Numbered from the stretch's first letter, positions 20,203 through 30,793 are shown. The stretch: 45,826 nucleotides of DNA from Desulfurellales bacterium (GCA_027045065.1 JALUBE010000162.1:1-45826); one strand, 5' to 3'. Notes: generated by a model from the sequence alone, not told the origin. Program-made: numbers and translations.

Positions 20203-20781
20203 TTATGCGTATTCTTCTGAAAGTTTTAGCCCATAGCTAAAGGCAAACTGATTTATCGTCTTTAGTTTTTCAGGTAGTACTTGATCTATGGCATCTACAA
20301 AATACTTCTCATCTATTCCCATAAAACGCGACAAAAGTCCAAGCATCACAGTATTCACAAGCCTTGCATTCCCCAACTTATTCGCGTCATCTATAAATTT
20401 CCTCTTTATCAATCTTCTAACCTTAACCGTTTCAATCATACCATCAATGTTGCTTTCATCTATTGTCTGACCAATTATTGGCACAATCCTGTCGTTAACA
20501 ACAACTATGGAATCATTATTCAAGTATCTAACCCATCGCAGCATCTCAACCTTTTCTGTTGCCAGCATAAACTGAACACTGCCCATCTTATCCGTGGATG
20601 AATAGACCCTGTCTCCATATCTAACAGATGCGCTCACAGAACCACCCCTCTGACTCATGCCGTGTATTTCGCTTTTTTTTACATCAAAGCCAGCAAACAT
20701 GCAGGCATACGCCACGACATTCGAAGCCGTTATAATGCCATCGCCACCCACACCAACAAAGAGAACGCTATATATGTTCAT
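20203..20781 (-). CDS. iorB: Indolepyruvate:ferredoxin oxidoreductase beta subunit
   Basis: 192 aa; VGVGGDGIITASNVVAYACMFAGFDVKKSEIHGMSQRGGSVSASVRYG; downstream of iorA. Confidence 0.92.
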   Translation of the reverse strand: MNIYSVLFVGVGGDGIITASNVVAYACMFAGFDVKKSEIHGMSQRGGSVSASVRYGDRVYSSTDKMGSVQFMLATEKVEMLRWVRYLNNDSIVVVNDRIVPIIGQTIDESNIDGMIETVKVRRLIKRKFIDDANKLGNARLVNTVMLGLLSRFMGIDEKYFVDAIDQVLPEKLKTINQFAFSYGLKLSEEYA

Positions 20782-22553
20782 TTTTCCTCCTTCTTCACTA
20801 TGGCACCTTCAATGGGACAGACGTGCATACACACCTCGCAACCCGTACACAGCACCTCATCAATAATCGCCTTATTATCCTTAAAATCTATAGCTGGACA
20901 GGCAATACGCAAGCACCTCTTGCAACCTATACACTTATCAGGCACAACAACAAGCGGTGTCTCCTTGATCTTCTTTGGCGCCAACACACAAGGTCTTGTT
21001 GGTATTATAACACTCAAGCCGGGTTTGTTTATCTCTTCTTTCAAAAACTTCTTTGTATTTTCATAGTCATACTGATCCACCTCATAGACACGTTCAATGC
21101 CTATGGACTTCACAAGATCATAGATCCTTATGGGCTTTACGCTTTCTCCCTTTAGATTAAACCCACTGCCGGGATCTGGCTGACCACCCGTCATGGCCGT
21201 TATTCTATTGTCCAAAATTATAACTGTCATGTTAGCGTTGTTGATATAGGCATCGATCAAAGGCTGTATACCTGTATGGAAGAACGTTGAATCACCTATT
21301 ACGGCAACGACCTTTTGCTCACTTTGAACCTTGGATGCACCAACACCCATAGAGATACTTGCACCCATGCACACGGTTGTATGCATAGCGCTCAAAGGCG
21401 GTAAACACCCAAGCGTGTAACATCCAATATCGCCTGTAATAAAGATGTTCCTACCCAATGAATGCAAAATGTCAAAAATGGGTCTATGGGGGCATCCCGG
21501 ACACAGAGCCGGTGGACGTTTAGGCAATTCAAACTCATTAAAGACAACCTTTGTGGTCTCTTCCCTTATCAAATCTGCCTTTTTTAGTCCTTCTTCAACA
21601 ATGTCCAGATTAAACTCGCCATCGTAAGGGAAGTATTTCTTACCTTCAACGTTAATGCCTGCAACCTTTAGTTCCTCTTCCATAAAGGGCTCTAATTCTT
21701 CAACAACCACAACCCGATCGAACTTATTAACGAATTCCCGCATCTTCTCAATGGGCATGGGGTAACTAAAGCCAACCTTAAACACGTGCGCATCCGGTAA
21801 AAGTTCTTTTACATAGTTATAAGCCATGCTTGAGGTTATGATGCCAAAGTTGGTTTTACCCTTTTCAATCTTGTTTATCGGCGTCTCATTACTAAAAGCC
21901 TTCAGTTTTTCCAATCTATCTAAAACAACTTTGTGCCTCAAAATTGCATTTGCAGGTATCATCACGTATTTTCTAAAGTCCTTTTCTAACTTCAAATCCT
22001 GTTCATTATCGAGCGTGCGTGGGTCAAACTGAACAACACCCAAGGAGTGTGAGATCCTCGTTGTCGAACGCAAAATCACCGGTGTGTCAAACTTCTCGCT
22101 AACAACAAACGCATACTGCATAAAGGCCATAGCTTCAAACGGATCAGATGGCTCAATCAACGGAACCTTTGCAAATTTCGCATAACGCCTGTTGTCCTGC
22201 TCATTCTGGGATGAATGCATACCTGGGTCGTCAGCCGTTACAACAACAAAACCCGCATTGACACCGGTGTAGGATGCTGTCATTAAAGGATCCGCCGCCA
22301 CATTCAATCCCACATGTTTCATTGTGGCAAAGCTGCGTGTTCCAGCAATAGAAGCGCCCAAAGCCGCCTCAAAACCCGCTTTTTCATTTGGCGCCCATTG
22401 TGCTATGACGTTTGGGTAGTTCTTAAAATGCTCTAAAATCTCACTCGACGGCGTTCCGGGATAGCCGCTACCAAAACGAGCATTACCCTTATAAGCCCCT
22501 ATGGATATCGCCTGATTTCCGCTTATGATCTTCTTTATTACTTTAAGTCCCAC
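20778..22553 (-). CDS. iorA: Indolepyruvate:ferredoxin oxidoreductase alpha subunit, with C-terminal 4Fe-4S domain
   Basis: 591 aa; GYPGTPSSEILEHF, PALCPGCPHRPIFDIL, GDIGCYTLG, CIGCKRCLRIACPAI and CTGCEVCMHVCP. Confidence 0.95.
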   Translation of the reverse strand: MGLKVIKKIISGNQAISIGAYKGNARFGSGYPGTPSSEILEHFKNYPNVIAQWAPNEKAGFEAALGASIAGTRSFATMKHVGLNVAADPLMTASYTGVNAGFVVVTADDPGMHSSQNEQDNRRYAKFAKVPLIEPSDPFEAMAFMQYAFVVSEKFDTPVILRSTTRISHSLGVVQFDPRTLDNEQDLKLEKDFRKYVMIPANAILRHKVVLDRLEKLKAFSNETPINKIEKGKTNFGIITSSMAYNYVKELLPDAHVFKVGFSYPMPIEKMREFVNKFDRVVVVEELEPFMEEELKVAGINVEGKKYFPYDGEFNLDIVEEGLKKADLIREETTKVVFNEFELPKRPPALCPGCPHRPIFDILHSLGRNIFITGDIGCYTLGCLPPLSAMHTTVCMGASISMGVGASKVQSEQKVVAVIGDSTFFHTGIQPLIDAYINNANMTVIILDNRITAMTGGQPDPGSGFNLKGESVKPIRIYDLVKSIGIERVYEVDQYDYENTKKFLKEEINKPGLSVIIPTRPCVLAPKKIKETPLVVVPDKCIGCKRCLRIACPAIDFKDNKAIIDEVLCTGCEVCMHVCPIEGAIVKKEEK

Positions 22554-22562
22554 TGTTCACCC

Positions 22563-22922
22563 CTAAAACGCAATTTTTATTATAGTCTTCACATTACCCC
22601 TCGGCGTAAAATCACCTATGACCTCAAGATGTTTGGGTTTTAAAACCTCTTTCAATGCATTGAAAATCTCATTTGTCGCATCTTCATGTGAAATATAGCG
22701 TTCCCTGTACTTGTTCAAATAAAGTTTCAATGACTTAAGCTCAATAACGTATTTATCCGGTACATACTTGATCCTGATCGTCGCAAAATCGGGATAGCCA
22801 CTCCTTGGACATTTACATGTGAACTCTGGAAATTCTATGCTTATTTCGTAATCGTTCTCTGGATGGTTGTTTGGCCAAACTTCAAGCTTTGCTTCTTCTA
22901 TCGCTTTCTCTCCGTATTTCAA
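22563..22922 (-). CDS. queF: NADPH-dependent preQ0 reductase QueF (short type)
   Basis: 119 aa; [61 protein letters not shown]. Confidence 0.95.
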   Translation of the reverse strand: MKYGEKAIEEAKLEVWPNNHPENDYEISIEFPEFTCKCPRSGYPDFATIRIKYVPDKYVIELKSLKLYLNKYRERYISHEDATNEIFNALKEVLKPKHLEVIGDFTPRGNVKTIIKIAF

Positions 22923-22984
22923 TGCTCACCCCCACAACAAAAACTAAGCTTATTTTTAGCACAAAGGCCTTTCAATTACAAGAT

Positions 22985-24502
22985 TTAGACGTCCCAATCC
23001 AAAGCCCTATAGGAGATGGCCTCTTTTATATGCTTTGGCAAGACATTATCGCTTTCATCAATATCTGCTATCGTTCTTGCTATCTTTAGCACTTTTGAAT
23101 AGCTACGGGCAGAAAAGCCAAACCTATCAACGGTCAGTTTTAAAACAGCGTGGGCTTCGTCATCCAAACGGCAGTATTTCTTCAAGTGTTGTTCATTCAT
23201 CTGGGAGTTGTAGCTTATGCCATCATCCTTAAACCTCAACCGCTGAATATCCATAGTTCTTTGGACAATCTCTTTCATCGTCTTTGAATCCAAATCAACC
23301 CTATCGTCCGACAGCTTATCATAGTCAACCTCGGGTATATTTACCTGAATGTCGATTCTATCTAAAATCGGACCAGATATCTTACTTCTGTATTTCTTGA
23401 TTTGGGCAACAGTGCAGGTGCATTCACGCTTCTTTGAACCGTAGTATCCGCATGGACACGGATTTGCTGCCGCAACAAGGAGAAATCGTGCTGGGTAAGT
23501 TACTTTAGCACTTGCTCTTGACACCGTTATAACGCCATCTTCCAATGGTTGCCTCAAAGACTCAATAACGTTTCTTTTAAACTCTGGAAACTCATCTAAA
23601 AATAGAACGCCGTTGTGTGCAAGTGTAATCTCACCAGGCATGGCGTTTACACCACCGCCGATCAAACTCGCGTCGCTGCTTCCTGAGTGCGGTGCACGAA
23701 AGGGTCTTTCCAAAATTATCGGTCTATCTTGGTTTAACAGGCCACAAATGCTGTAGATTTTTGTCGTTTCAAGGATCTCCTCATCCGTCATATCTGGCAA
23801 AATGGTAGGAATTCTTTTGGCTATCATGCTTTTACCCACGCCGGGCGGTCCAACCATGAGCAGGTTATGGAAACCAGCAGCTGCAATCATCACGGCCCTT
23901 TTGACCTTGCATTGACCCTTTACATCTGCAAAATCCAGTTTACCATTTGTTTTTTCTTTGTAAAAAGTATCATCTAATAGCTCTTCAGGATCTTCCTTCC
24001 GTTCTCCTTTTAGAAACGACAAAACCTCTAAGAAATGATCGAACGCAAAGACTGTTGCCTTGCTCAAAACAGCCTCTTTCGCATTACCCTTGCTTACAAC
24101 AAGCTTCATGCCCTTGCTTTTTGCCAAAACACCTATGGGAAACACACCGTTTATCGGTTTTAACTTACCGTCTAAGGAAAGTTCAGCTGCAAATATAAAC
24201 TGATCCGTATCGAAATCCACATTCAGAGAAACGTTTGCAAGACCTATGGCTATGGGCAGATCAAAACCTGAGCCACTCTTTTTTATATCAGCAGGGGCGA
24301 GACTTATGGTTATCTTCTTAGGCGGTAGCTTTATACCACTATTTGCAAGGCAGTGTATGGCCCTGTCTTTGCTCTCCTTGGCCGCCCCTTGAGCCAATCC
24401 AATGATATTCAAAGATGGTATACCGCGTGTGGCATCAACCTCAATATCTATGGGTATAGCTTCAATGCCTTTAAGTGTTGCACCCTTTATACGTTTAAAC
24501 AT
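22985..24502 (-). CDS. comM: YifB/ComM-family Mg-chelatase-like AAA+ ATPase
   Basis: 505 aa; GIPSLNIIGLAQGAAKESKDR, MVGPPGVGKSMIAKRIPTILP, GEITLAHNGVLFLDEFPEF, AAANPCPCGYYG. Confidence 0.95.
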   Translation of the reverse strand: MFKRIKGATLKGIEAIPIDIEVDATRGIPSLNIIGLAQGAAKESKDRAIHCLANSGIKLPPKKITISLAPADIKKSGSGFDLPIAIGLANVSLNVDFDTDQFIFAAELSLDGKLKPINGVFPIGVLAKSKGMKLVVSKGNAKEAVLSKATVFAFDHFLEVLSFLKGERKEDPEELLDDTFYKEKTNGKLDFADVKGQCKVKRAVMIAAAGFHNLLMVGPPGVGKSMIAKRIPTILPDMTDEEILETTKIYSICGLLNQDRPIILERPFRAPHSGSSDASLIGGGVNAMPGEITLAHNGVLFLDEFPEFKRNVIESLRQPLEDGVITVSRASAKVTYPARFLLVAAANPCPCGYYGSKKRECTCTVAQIKKYRSKISGPILDRIDIQVNIPEVDYDKLSDDRVDLDSKTMKEIVQRTMDIQRLRFKDDGISYNSQMNEQHLKKYCRLDDEAHAVLKLTVDRFGFSARSYSKVLKIARTIADIDESDNVLPKHIKEAISYRALDWDV

Positions 24503-25735
24503 CTATCTAACGGTAATTTTCACCTCTGGCGATGGCTGCGATTCTTGACCGAACTTGTCCACAGCCTTGACGTAATAGTAATACGTCGTATTTGGCGAAA
24601 CAGTGTCGTCCGTAAAGTACGTATTCTTTGTAACTGCAATCTTCTTTGTCAAGATGAGGAAATGCCTTCTAAAGACCTCATATTGAACTGTATCGGGACT
24701 TCCTTTATTCCAACTTATGACAACCGAATGACCCACCTGTTTAACAGATATACCTGTGGGTGGCAGTGGCAAAGGTTTTGTCTTAAATGCATAGGTTTTT
24801 GATGGCAAACTCTCAATCCCGTCCTTATCAACGGCTGTTACGTAGTAGTAATACGTCTTGCCAGGCGCTAAACCCTTGTCCACAAATTGCAGATCACTTG
24901 ATGGCACCTCTCCAACCATTGCCATGGATTGTTTTGTGTCGCCTCTGTATATCCTATATTTCACAACATCCGCTGTCATGCTTGGAAACCAATATATTGT
25001 AAGCTGCCCTGCCCCACTCTGAACAGCGGTTAAATTCCTCGGTGGCATAGGTTTGAACTTTGTTGTGGCCTTTGCAACGGCCAAGATATCTCCCTCAACG
25101 CCTTTGAAATTCACAGATACAACAGAATAGTAGTACGTTGTGCCATCTCTTAAACCCTTATCAATGTAAATCGTATTCACATAACCATCTACCCTACCTA
25201 TCTTCTTAAATGGTCCTTTGGGTTTTGTTGACCTGTAAATATTGTAAGCCACGACTGTATGATCGTTAGGTGGCTGCCACCTTATAACAACCATTCTTGG
25301 AAGCCCACTTGTTGCAGTAATCTTTATTGGAGAAACTGGAGGAGGCAGAGTTTTACCAACAACATAATTACTTGCAGGCCCGACACCTTTGCTTGAATAA
25401 ACGGCAATCTTGTAAAAGTACTCTGTATTGTCCTCAAGGTGTTTCAAAAAACCACCCGTGTCAACGTATGTCGTTTTCAACTTATCGGGAATACGCGCAA
25501 TTTCTTGATACGGACCTGTTGCTTGTGGAGCTCTATAGATCACATAGCCCTCAACCCTTGGGTCGTTGACCGCATTCCAGCTCAAACCCACTTCCCTTAT
25601 ACCACCCTTTGCTGCCAAGCCCGTAACCATTGGAAGCGTCGTTATAACAGGCGGGTTGCTATTCATAGCGCAAGAACTTAACAGGATTATTGCCAATACA
25701 AAGAGTAAAAACCTTTTCATCTCAACCTCCGACAA
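24503..25735 (-). CDS. Lipoprotein with four fibronectin type III repeats
   Basis: 410 aa; lipobox LLSSC near N-terminus; four repeats with ...TTYVDTG..TEYFYKIAVYSSKG, TTYYYSVVSVNFKG, KTYYYYVTAVDKDGIES, TTYYYYVKAVDKFGQES. Confidence 0.88.
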   Translation of the reverse strand: MSEVEMKRFLLFVLAIILLSSCAMNSNPPVITTLPMVTGLAAKGGIREVGLSWNAVNDPRVEGYVIYRAPQATGPYQEIARIPDKLKTTYVDTGGFLKHLEDNTEYFYKIAVYSSKGVGPASNYVVGKTLPPPVSPIKITATSGLPRMVVIRWQPPNDHTVVAYNIYRSTKPKGPFKKIGRVDGYVNTIYIDKGLRDGTTYYYSVVSVNFKGVEGDILAVAKATTKFKPMPPRNLTAVQSGAGQLTIYWFPSMTADVVKYRIYRGDTKQSMAMVGEVPSSDLQFVDKGLAPGKTYYYYVTAVDKDGIESLPSKTYAFKTKPLPLPPTGISVKQVGHSVVISWNKGSPDTVQYEVFRRHFLILTKKIAVTKNTYFTDDTVSPNTTYYYYVKAVDKFGQESQPSPEVKITVR

Positions 25736-26618
25736 CTATTTTAAACATGTCTTCGGGCAACTTTGAATAAAAAACCATTTTCCTGCCAGTTTTGGGATGC
25801 CTAAAAGACAGCTTGAATGCATGGAGAGCCTGCCTTACAATATCTTTCGATGCCTTTCCATAAACCTGATCGCCAAGCAGTGGACAGCCCAAATATTTCA
25901 TATGCACCCTAATTTGATGTGTTCTCCCTGTGAACAATTTAAACATAACAACGTCGTAATTTGCAAGTTTTTTGATAACCTTGTATTGGGTTTTTGCAGG
26001 CTTACCGTTATTTACAACTGTAAATGCCTTCCTATTTTTCGGATGCCTGCCGATGGGTTTTTCAAGCAAACCCTCTACATTTTTCAAATGACAGGATGTA
26101 ATTCCAATGTAGCGTCTATCTATGGTATGTTCGAAGAACTGCTTTGCAAGTTCGAAATGAACCCTATCGTTTTTGGCCAAAATAATCACACCACTTGTAT
26201 CCTTATCGATCCTATGCACAACACCCGGCCTTTGTGGAGCTCCAATATTGGAAAGCTCAACACCCCTATAGAGTAAAGCAGAAACAACGCTTATATCCTC
26301 ACACGCAGCACCAGGATGCACAACAAGACCAGGTGGCTTGTTCACAACAACAATGTCCTCATCCTCAAAAACAATTTCTATATCAGCGTCCCTTGGCTCA
26401 ATTTCAATCTTCTTAGGCGGCGGTATAATTATCCTTATGCACTCAGAACCCTTAATCCTATAGCTTTTCTCAATCCTCCTGTCGCAAACGGTTATGAAGC
26501 CGCCTTTTATGTAATTTTGAATTTGATTGCGAGCTATCTCTAAAATATCAGATAACAGTTTATCAATTCTTTTGCCTACGTAGTCGGGCTCTATCTTGTC
26601 AATGAAAATCTCATTCAT
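25722..26618 (-). CDS. rluD: RluA/RluD-family 23S rRNA pseudouridine synthase with S4 domain
   Basis: 298 aa; S4-like N-terminus, VVNKPPGLVVHPGA, VHRIDKDTSGVIILAKN, GRTHQIRVHMKYLG. Confidence 0.9.
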   Translation of the reverse strand: MNEIFIDKIEPDYVGKRIDKLLSDILEIARNQIQNYIKGGFITVCDRRIEKSYRIKGSECIRIIIPPPKKIEIEPRDADIEIVFEDEDIVVVNKPPGLVVHPGAACEDISVVSALLYRGVELSNIGAPQRPGVVHRIDKDTSGVIILAKNDRVHFELAKQFFEHTIDRRYIGITSCHLKNVEGLLEKPIGRHPKNRKAFTVVNNGKPAKTQYKVIKKLANYDVVMFKLFTGRTHQIRVHMKYLGCPLLGDQVYGKASKDIVRQALHAFKLSFRHPKTGRKMVFYSKLPEDMFKIVVGG

Positions 26619-28566
26619 TTATCGTGTTTTCATACAACTGTTGTATTGTGGGTTGCGTGTTTTGTAGATCCACGGGGTTTTCTGGTTTTTTGTTAAGCAT
26701 TTGCAGTATCTCACTTGTTACACCCTGTGGTATTGGGAAAGTCTCAACGGGTTTATCGTCCAATGCTAAAGACATGAATTTTATCCATATGGGTAGCGCA
26801 GCACGGGCACCCGTTGCACCCTTGAATATCATTCTGTTATTGTCGTACCCAACCCACACACCACACACCAAACTCGGCGAATAGCCTATAAACCATGCGT
26901 CTCTATAGTTATTCGTTGTGCCTGTCTTGCCTGCCAACGGTCTTTTTATAACACGCGCCGCCCTTCCCGTACCGTAAAGTATCACATTCCTCAACATGCC
27001 CGTTAAAATGAAGCCATCGATGGTGTCAAATACACGCTTCAGTTGTGGTTTTGCCGTGTATATTACCTTACCGTATTTGTTCACTATCTTTGTTATGAAA
27101 ATAGGTTTCGGCAACAAGCCATAGTTGTCAAACGCCGCATAGGCTCTCACCATCTCTATGGGTTTGACACTTAGAGAACCTAGAGCAATAGATAAATTGT
27201 GCGGAATTTTTTCTTCTATACCCAGCTGATGCGCCATCCTAATGACATTTCCAATGCCAACGGCGTTTAGCAAATTAATAGTTGCAACGTTTACAGAATG
27301 CACAAGTGCATACATTAGTGTAACAGTGCCATGAAAAACACGCTCGTAGTTCTGTGGACGCCACTCCTTGCCGTCAAACCTAAACACAATGGGCCTGTCT
27401 GCAATTGTATCATCGGGCAAATACCCTTCCGTAAGTGCGGTTAAGTAGATTATCGGCTTAAAGGAACTGCCTGGTTGCCTTTCGGCTTGCAAAGCCCTGT
27501 TAAATTGACTCTTCGAATAGTCAAATCCACCAATCAAAGCTCTTATATAACCCGTTTTTGGATCCATTGCAATCAAAGCTGCCTGCAAACCATCGTATTT
27601 CTTCTTTATTGACAAAATTCCGCTTTTCACAGCTATGAATGCATATCTTTGTAGGCGGGTATCGAGTGTCGTGTAAACCTTTAATCCACTCTTATACACA
27701 ACCTCTTCACCAAAATGATCTATGAGCCACGTTCTCACATAATCCGTAAAATACGGAGCTATAATCAGACCAAAGAGGTTTCTCGACGGCTTTTTCAAAT
27801 AAATATTGGCGTTCATAGCCTCCTGAAACTGTTTCAGTGTAATAAAGTGGTTTTCATACATCCTTTTAAGCACATATATCGTCCTCTGGCGGGCCCTTTT
27901 TGGATGTTTATAGGGGTTATAGTAACTTGGAGCAGCCACAAGACCAGCAAGTAAGGCACTTTGGGCTATAGTCAAATTGCTTGCATGGGTATCAAAGTAC
28001 GTCCTTGCTGCCGCTTCAATACCCCATGCACCCTCGCCAAAGTACACTGTGTTTAAGTAAAGCTCTAAAATTTTATTCTTGGATAACTCTCTTTCAAGTC
28101 TGTAAGCCAAGATTATCTCTTTTAATTTCCTTCTTATGGTTCTTGATGGCGTAAGGTAGATGTTCTTTACAAGCTGCTGCGTTATTGTGCTGCCTCCTTG
28201 AACAATTTTGCCCTTTATAACATCAACCATTAAAGCACGCATAATACCAACGATATCTATTGCCCCATGTTCATAAAAACGGGCATCTTCGGCAGCCAAG
28301 ATGGCATATCTCATCCACGGGGATACTTGAGAAAGCTTTACAGGAATCCTATTTTGCAGTCCAAACTTGGCAATTAACTTACCATCAGCAGAGTAAACCT
28401 TTGTTGGCAGTGGCAACATCTTAACATTGACGATTTTGTTAAAATCACCCTTTATACTTACATATATAGAACCCAAATATATGGCAAGGGCTACTATACC
28501 TACCACAAAAGCAATGGAAAACAGGTATAGAAAGAACTTAAAAATAGGCTTTAGAAACCTCTTCAT
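26611..28566 (-). CDS. mrcA: Class A penicillin-binding protein (PBP1A-like)
   Basis: 651 aa; N-terminal TM, EDARFYEHGAIDIVGI, QGGSTITQQLVKN (GT51), PGSSFKPIIY (SxxK), KTGTTNNYRDAWFIGY (KTG). Confidence 0.95.
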   Translation of the reverse strand: MKRFLKPIFKFFLYLFSIAFVVGIVALAIYLGSIYVSIKGDFNKIVNVKMLPLPTKVYSADGKLIAKFGLQNRIPVKLSQVSPWMRYAILAAEDARFYEHGAIDIVGIMRALMVDVIKGKIVQGGSTITQQLVKNIYLTPSRTIRRKLKEIILAYRLERELSKNKILELYLNTVYFGEGAWGIEAAARTYFDTHASNLTIAQSALLAGLVAAPSYYNPYKHPKRARQRTIYVLKRMYENHFITLKQFQEAMNANIYLKKPSRNLFGLIIAPYFTDYVRTWLIDHFGEEVVYKSGLKVYTTLDTRLQRYAFIAVKSGILSIKKKYDGLQAALIAMDPKTGYIRALIGGFDYSKSQFNRALQAERQPGSSFKPIIYLTALTEGYLPDDTIADRPIVFRFDGKEWRPQNYERVFHGTVTLMYALVHSVNVATINLLNAVGIGNVIRMAHQLGIEEKIPHNLSIALGSLSVKPIEMVRAYAAFDNYGLLPKPIFITKIVNKYGKVIYTAKPQLKRVFDTIDGFILTGMLRNVILYGTGRAARVIKRPLAGKTGTTNNYRDAWFIGYSPSLVCGVWVGYDNNRMIFKGATGARAALPIWIKFMSLALDDKPVETFPIPQGVTSEILQMLNKKPENPVDLQNTQPTIQQLYENTINE

Positions 28567-30788
28567 TTCAACACAATCTTATACGTCAAATAAACATCCG
28601 TATTGAGCCATGCAAAGTTCTGTTGTTTTTTCAAGATTATCTTCAAATAATACTTTATTCCCACTAAACTCCCTTTTTCAGCTTGAATAATCGCTTTAGC
28701 AACATAGGAATTATAAAAATTCACACCTTTCAAAATTGACTTTGTAAAAAAGTTATCTGCAATATCAGGGTATCCTGCCAAAAGATAGGCAACGCCGAGC
28801 TTGTAATAATCTCCAGCTGAATATACCCTAACATTGTACATAGCCTCATAAGCCTTGTTGGGTTCGTTGTTCATCAGATACATCGTCGCCATGAGCCTCC
28901 GCAAGAAATCGTTGTGGTAGTTTTCGTAAAAGTAATTGCACAGAGTAACAAGACTTTCAGGGTTCCAATACAGATGCATCGACCTTTCAAAATCTCTTTG
29001 GATAAATAGGTAATCGATGTCTTGATTTAAAGCCGCCTCAAACAGTAAAAAGACCTTCTTTTCGTAATCTCTCAGCTTTTTAATCCTGCTTTTATCAAAA
29101 TTCTCCCTATCGATGATGTAATCTGAAAATATCGTCAAATACTTTAGTTTCTTCTGCGCATCTTCGTCTAAGGATTTTACGCGTTGAGAGAAGGTGTTTA
29201 AATACTTAATCGCATCCATGTGCTTACCGTTCACCTCTTTAACAATAAACATCGCCAAATATGGCAAAGGAAATTGCTGGTAGGTATTAATGAGCCTTGT
29301 CAATAGCATATTTGCCGTATCTACATCGTGATTTTTCAAGCTCATTATGGCAACGTTGTATGCAAGAAGAGGGTTTGTGGGAACCTTAGAGAGAGCGGAT
29401 TTATAGTACATCAAAGCCGTTTTGTAATCACCCTGAATGTAGAACTTATTTGCATATTCACTCAATAACACCGCCTCAGAAAAATGGGCAGCCTGTTCAA
29501 ATTCGTTTGCTGACTTTTCAGGTAAACCTAACTGCTGATACAAGAAACCCAATTTGATTTGTGGTGTTGCCTTATTAGGCAAAAGATTCACGGGTTTCAA
29601 ATACATATTCAAAATCTCGGCCGCCAAGATATAGTTAAAATCCATCCTATACGAGTAACTCTCAATCGTTAAAGGTGATCTCACCTCAGGTATTATTTTG
29701 AAGTGATCAAAGCACTCACTGCTGTTATCACCATCCAAAGAAAGAAACTTATTGGCAGCATCAAACTTATTAGCTCTAAAGAGTAAAAAGAAGGCTAAAA
29801 AATTCTTGCAAGAAATCTTACTCATATCCATGTAGTACATCTTTGGAATGCTATTCATAGCAACCCTATAGTTGCCATTTTGGGTCTCTATCAAAGATGT
29901 ATTGTAAAAAACACTGCCCATGGGATAATAATTCAAAGCCTGTCTCATGTAATTCAGCGCAGCCTGGGTATTACCCTGCTTCAAATAATAATCACCTGCA
30001 AGACTCAAAAGTAAGGGTGAATGTGGGTAGCTTGAAAGCATTTCAAAGAGCTTTGATGCGTCTTTTTTTACAACGTAGTTGTAATACACCTCCATCAGTT
30101 GAACATCTTTGTTGTCAAGTCGTGTGTCTTTTAAAAGCTTGATCATCTGTTTCGCCTTGTTGTACTCCTTTTGGGCCATGTAGATCCTGAACAGATTCAC
30201 ATATCCGTTGACGTAGTTGGGGTTGTTGTGTATAGCAAGGAGTAGGTAGCGTTTTGTTTTATCAAACAAATATTCCTTTGCCTTTTTTATATTGCCCATT
30301 TTAAGGTAGATATACCCTATGCCGTAGTAGGAGATATACAGATCAAATGTGGCCTTTTTTAGCTGCTCAAGTGCCTTTTTGTATTTGCCCTCTTCCTGAA
30401 GGCGAATGGCGTTTATAAAATGGACATCAACAATGGGATTATACGCTTGTGGTAATATCCTTTTCTTTTTGGGTTTTGGCTTTACCGCTTTATGGACAAC
30501 GTGCTTTACAGGTTTTTTTGGCGCTGGCTTTTTGTGAAATAACAAAAAAGCGGCAGCTGCCACCAAGACAACCACCGCAACAATACCGTAAACAGTCCAC
30601 TTAGGTTTTTTATTGGATACCTCAGGCTTTTCCTCTAAAAGCTCCCCTTCTGGTTTACTTTCCTCTTCAGGCGCTCCTTCATGCTCCTCAACACCTTCAG
30701 GTTCTGTTTCTTCCTCATCCTCTATAACTATGACCTCTTCGTCTTCCTTCGGTTCCTGCTGCGTATCTTTTCTATCTTCTTCAGCCAT
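28563..30788 (-). CDS. TPR-repeat membrane protein with acidic cytoplasmic N-terminus
   Basis: 741 aa; Glu/Asp-rich N-terminus, single TM (YGIVAVVVLVAAAAFLLF), Lys/Pro/His linker, then multiple TPR-like repeats. Confidence 0.75.
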   Translation of the reverse strand: MAEEDRKDTQQEPKEDEEVIVIEDEEETEPEGVEEHEGAPEEESKPEGELLEEKPEVSNKKPKWTVYGIVAVVVLVAAAAFLLFHKKPAPKKPVKHVVHKAVKPKPKKKRILPQAYNPIVDVHFINAIRLQEEGKYKKALEQLKKATFDLYISYYGIGYIYLKMGNIKKAKEYLFDKTKRYLLLAIHNNPNYVNGYVNLFRIYMAQKEYNKAKQMIKLLKDTRLDNKDVQLMEVYYNYVVKKDASKLFEMLSSYPHSPLLLSLAGDYYLKQGNTQAALNYMRQALNYYPMGSVFYNTSLIETQNGNYRVAMNSIPKMYYMDMSKISCKNFLAFFLLFRANKFDAANKFLSLDGDNSSECFDHFKIIPEVRSPLTIESYSYRMDFNYILAAEILNMYLKPVNLLPNKATPQIKLGFLYQQLGLPEKSANEFEQAAHFSEAVLLSEYANKFYIQGDYKTALMYYKSALSKVPTNPLLAYNVAIMSLKNHDVDTANMLLTRLINTYQQFPLPYLAMFIVKEVNGKHMDAIKYLNTFSQRVKSLDEDAQKKLKYLTIFSDYIIDRENFDKSRIKKLRDYEKKVFLLFEAALNQDIDYLFIQRDFERSMHLYWNPESLVTLCNYFYENYHNDFLRRLMATMYLMNNEPNKAYEAMYNVRVYSAGDYYKLGVAYLLAGYPDIADNFFTKSILKGVNFYNSYVAKAIIQAEKGSLVGIKYYLKIILKKQQNFAWLNTDVYLTYKIVLK

Positions 30789-30793
30789 AAGAA

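Noticed and set aside
22923-22984. preQ1 riboswitch upstream of queF
   Set aside because: No recognisable preQ1-I/II aptamer pattern could be read in this short AT-rich intergenic sequence; only a simple palindrome was seen.
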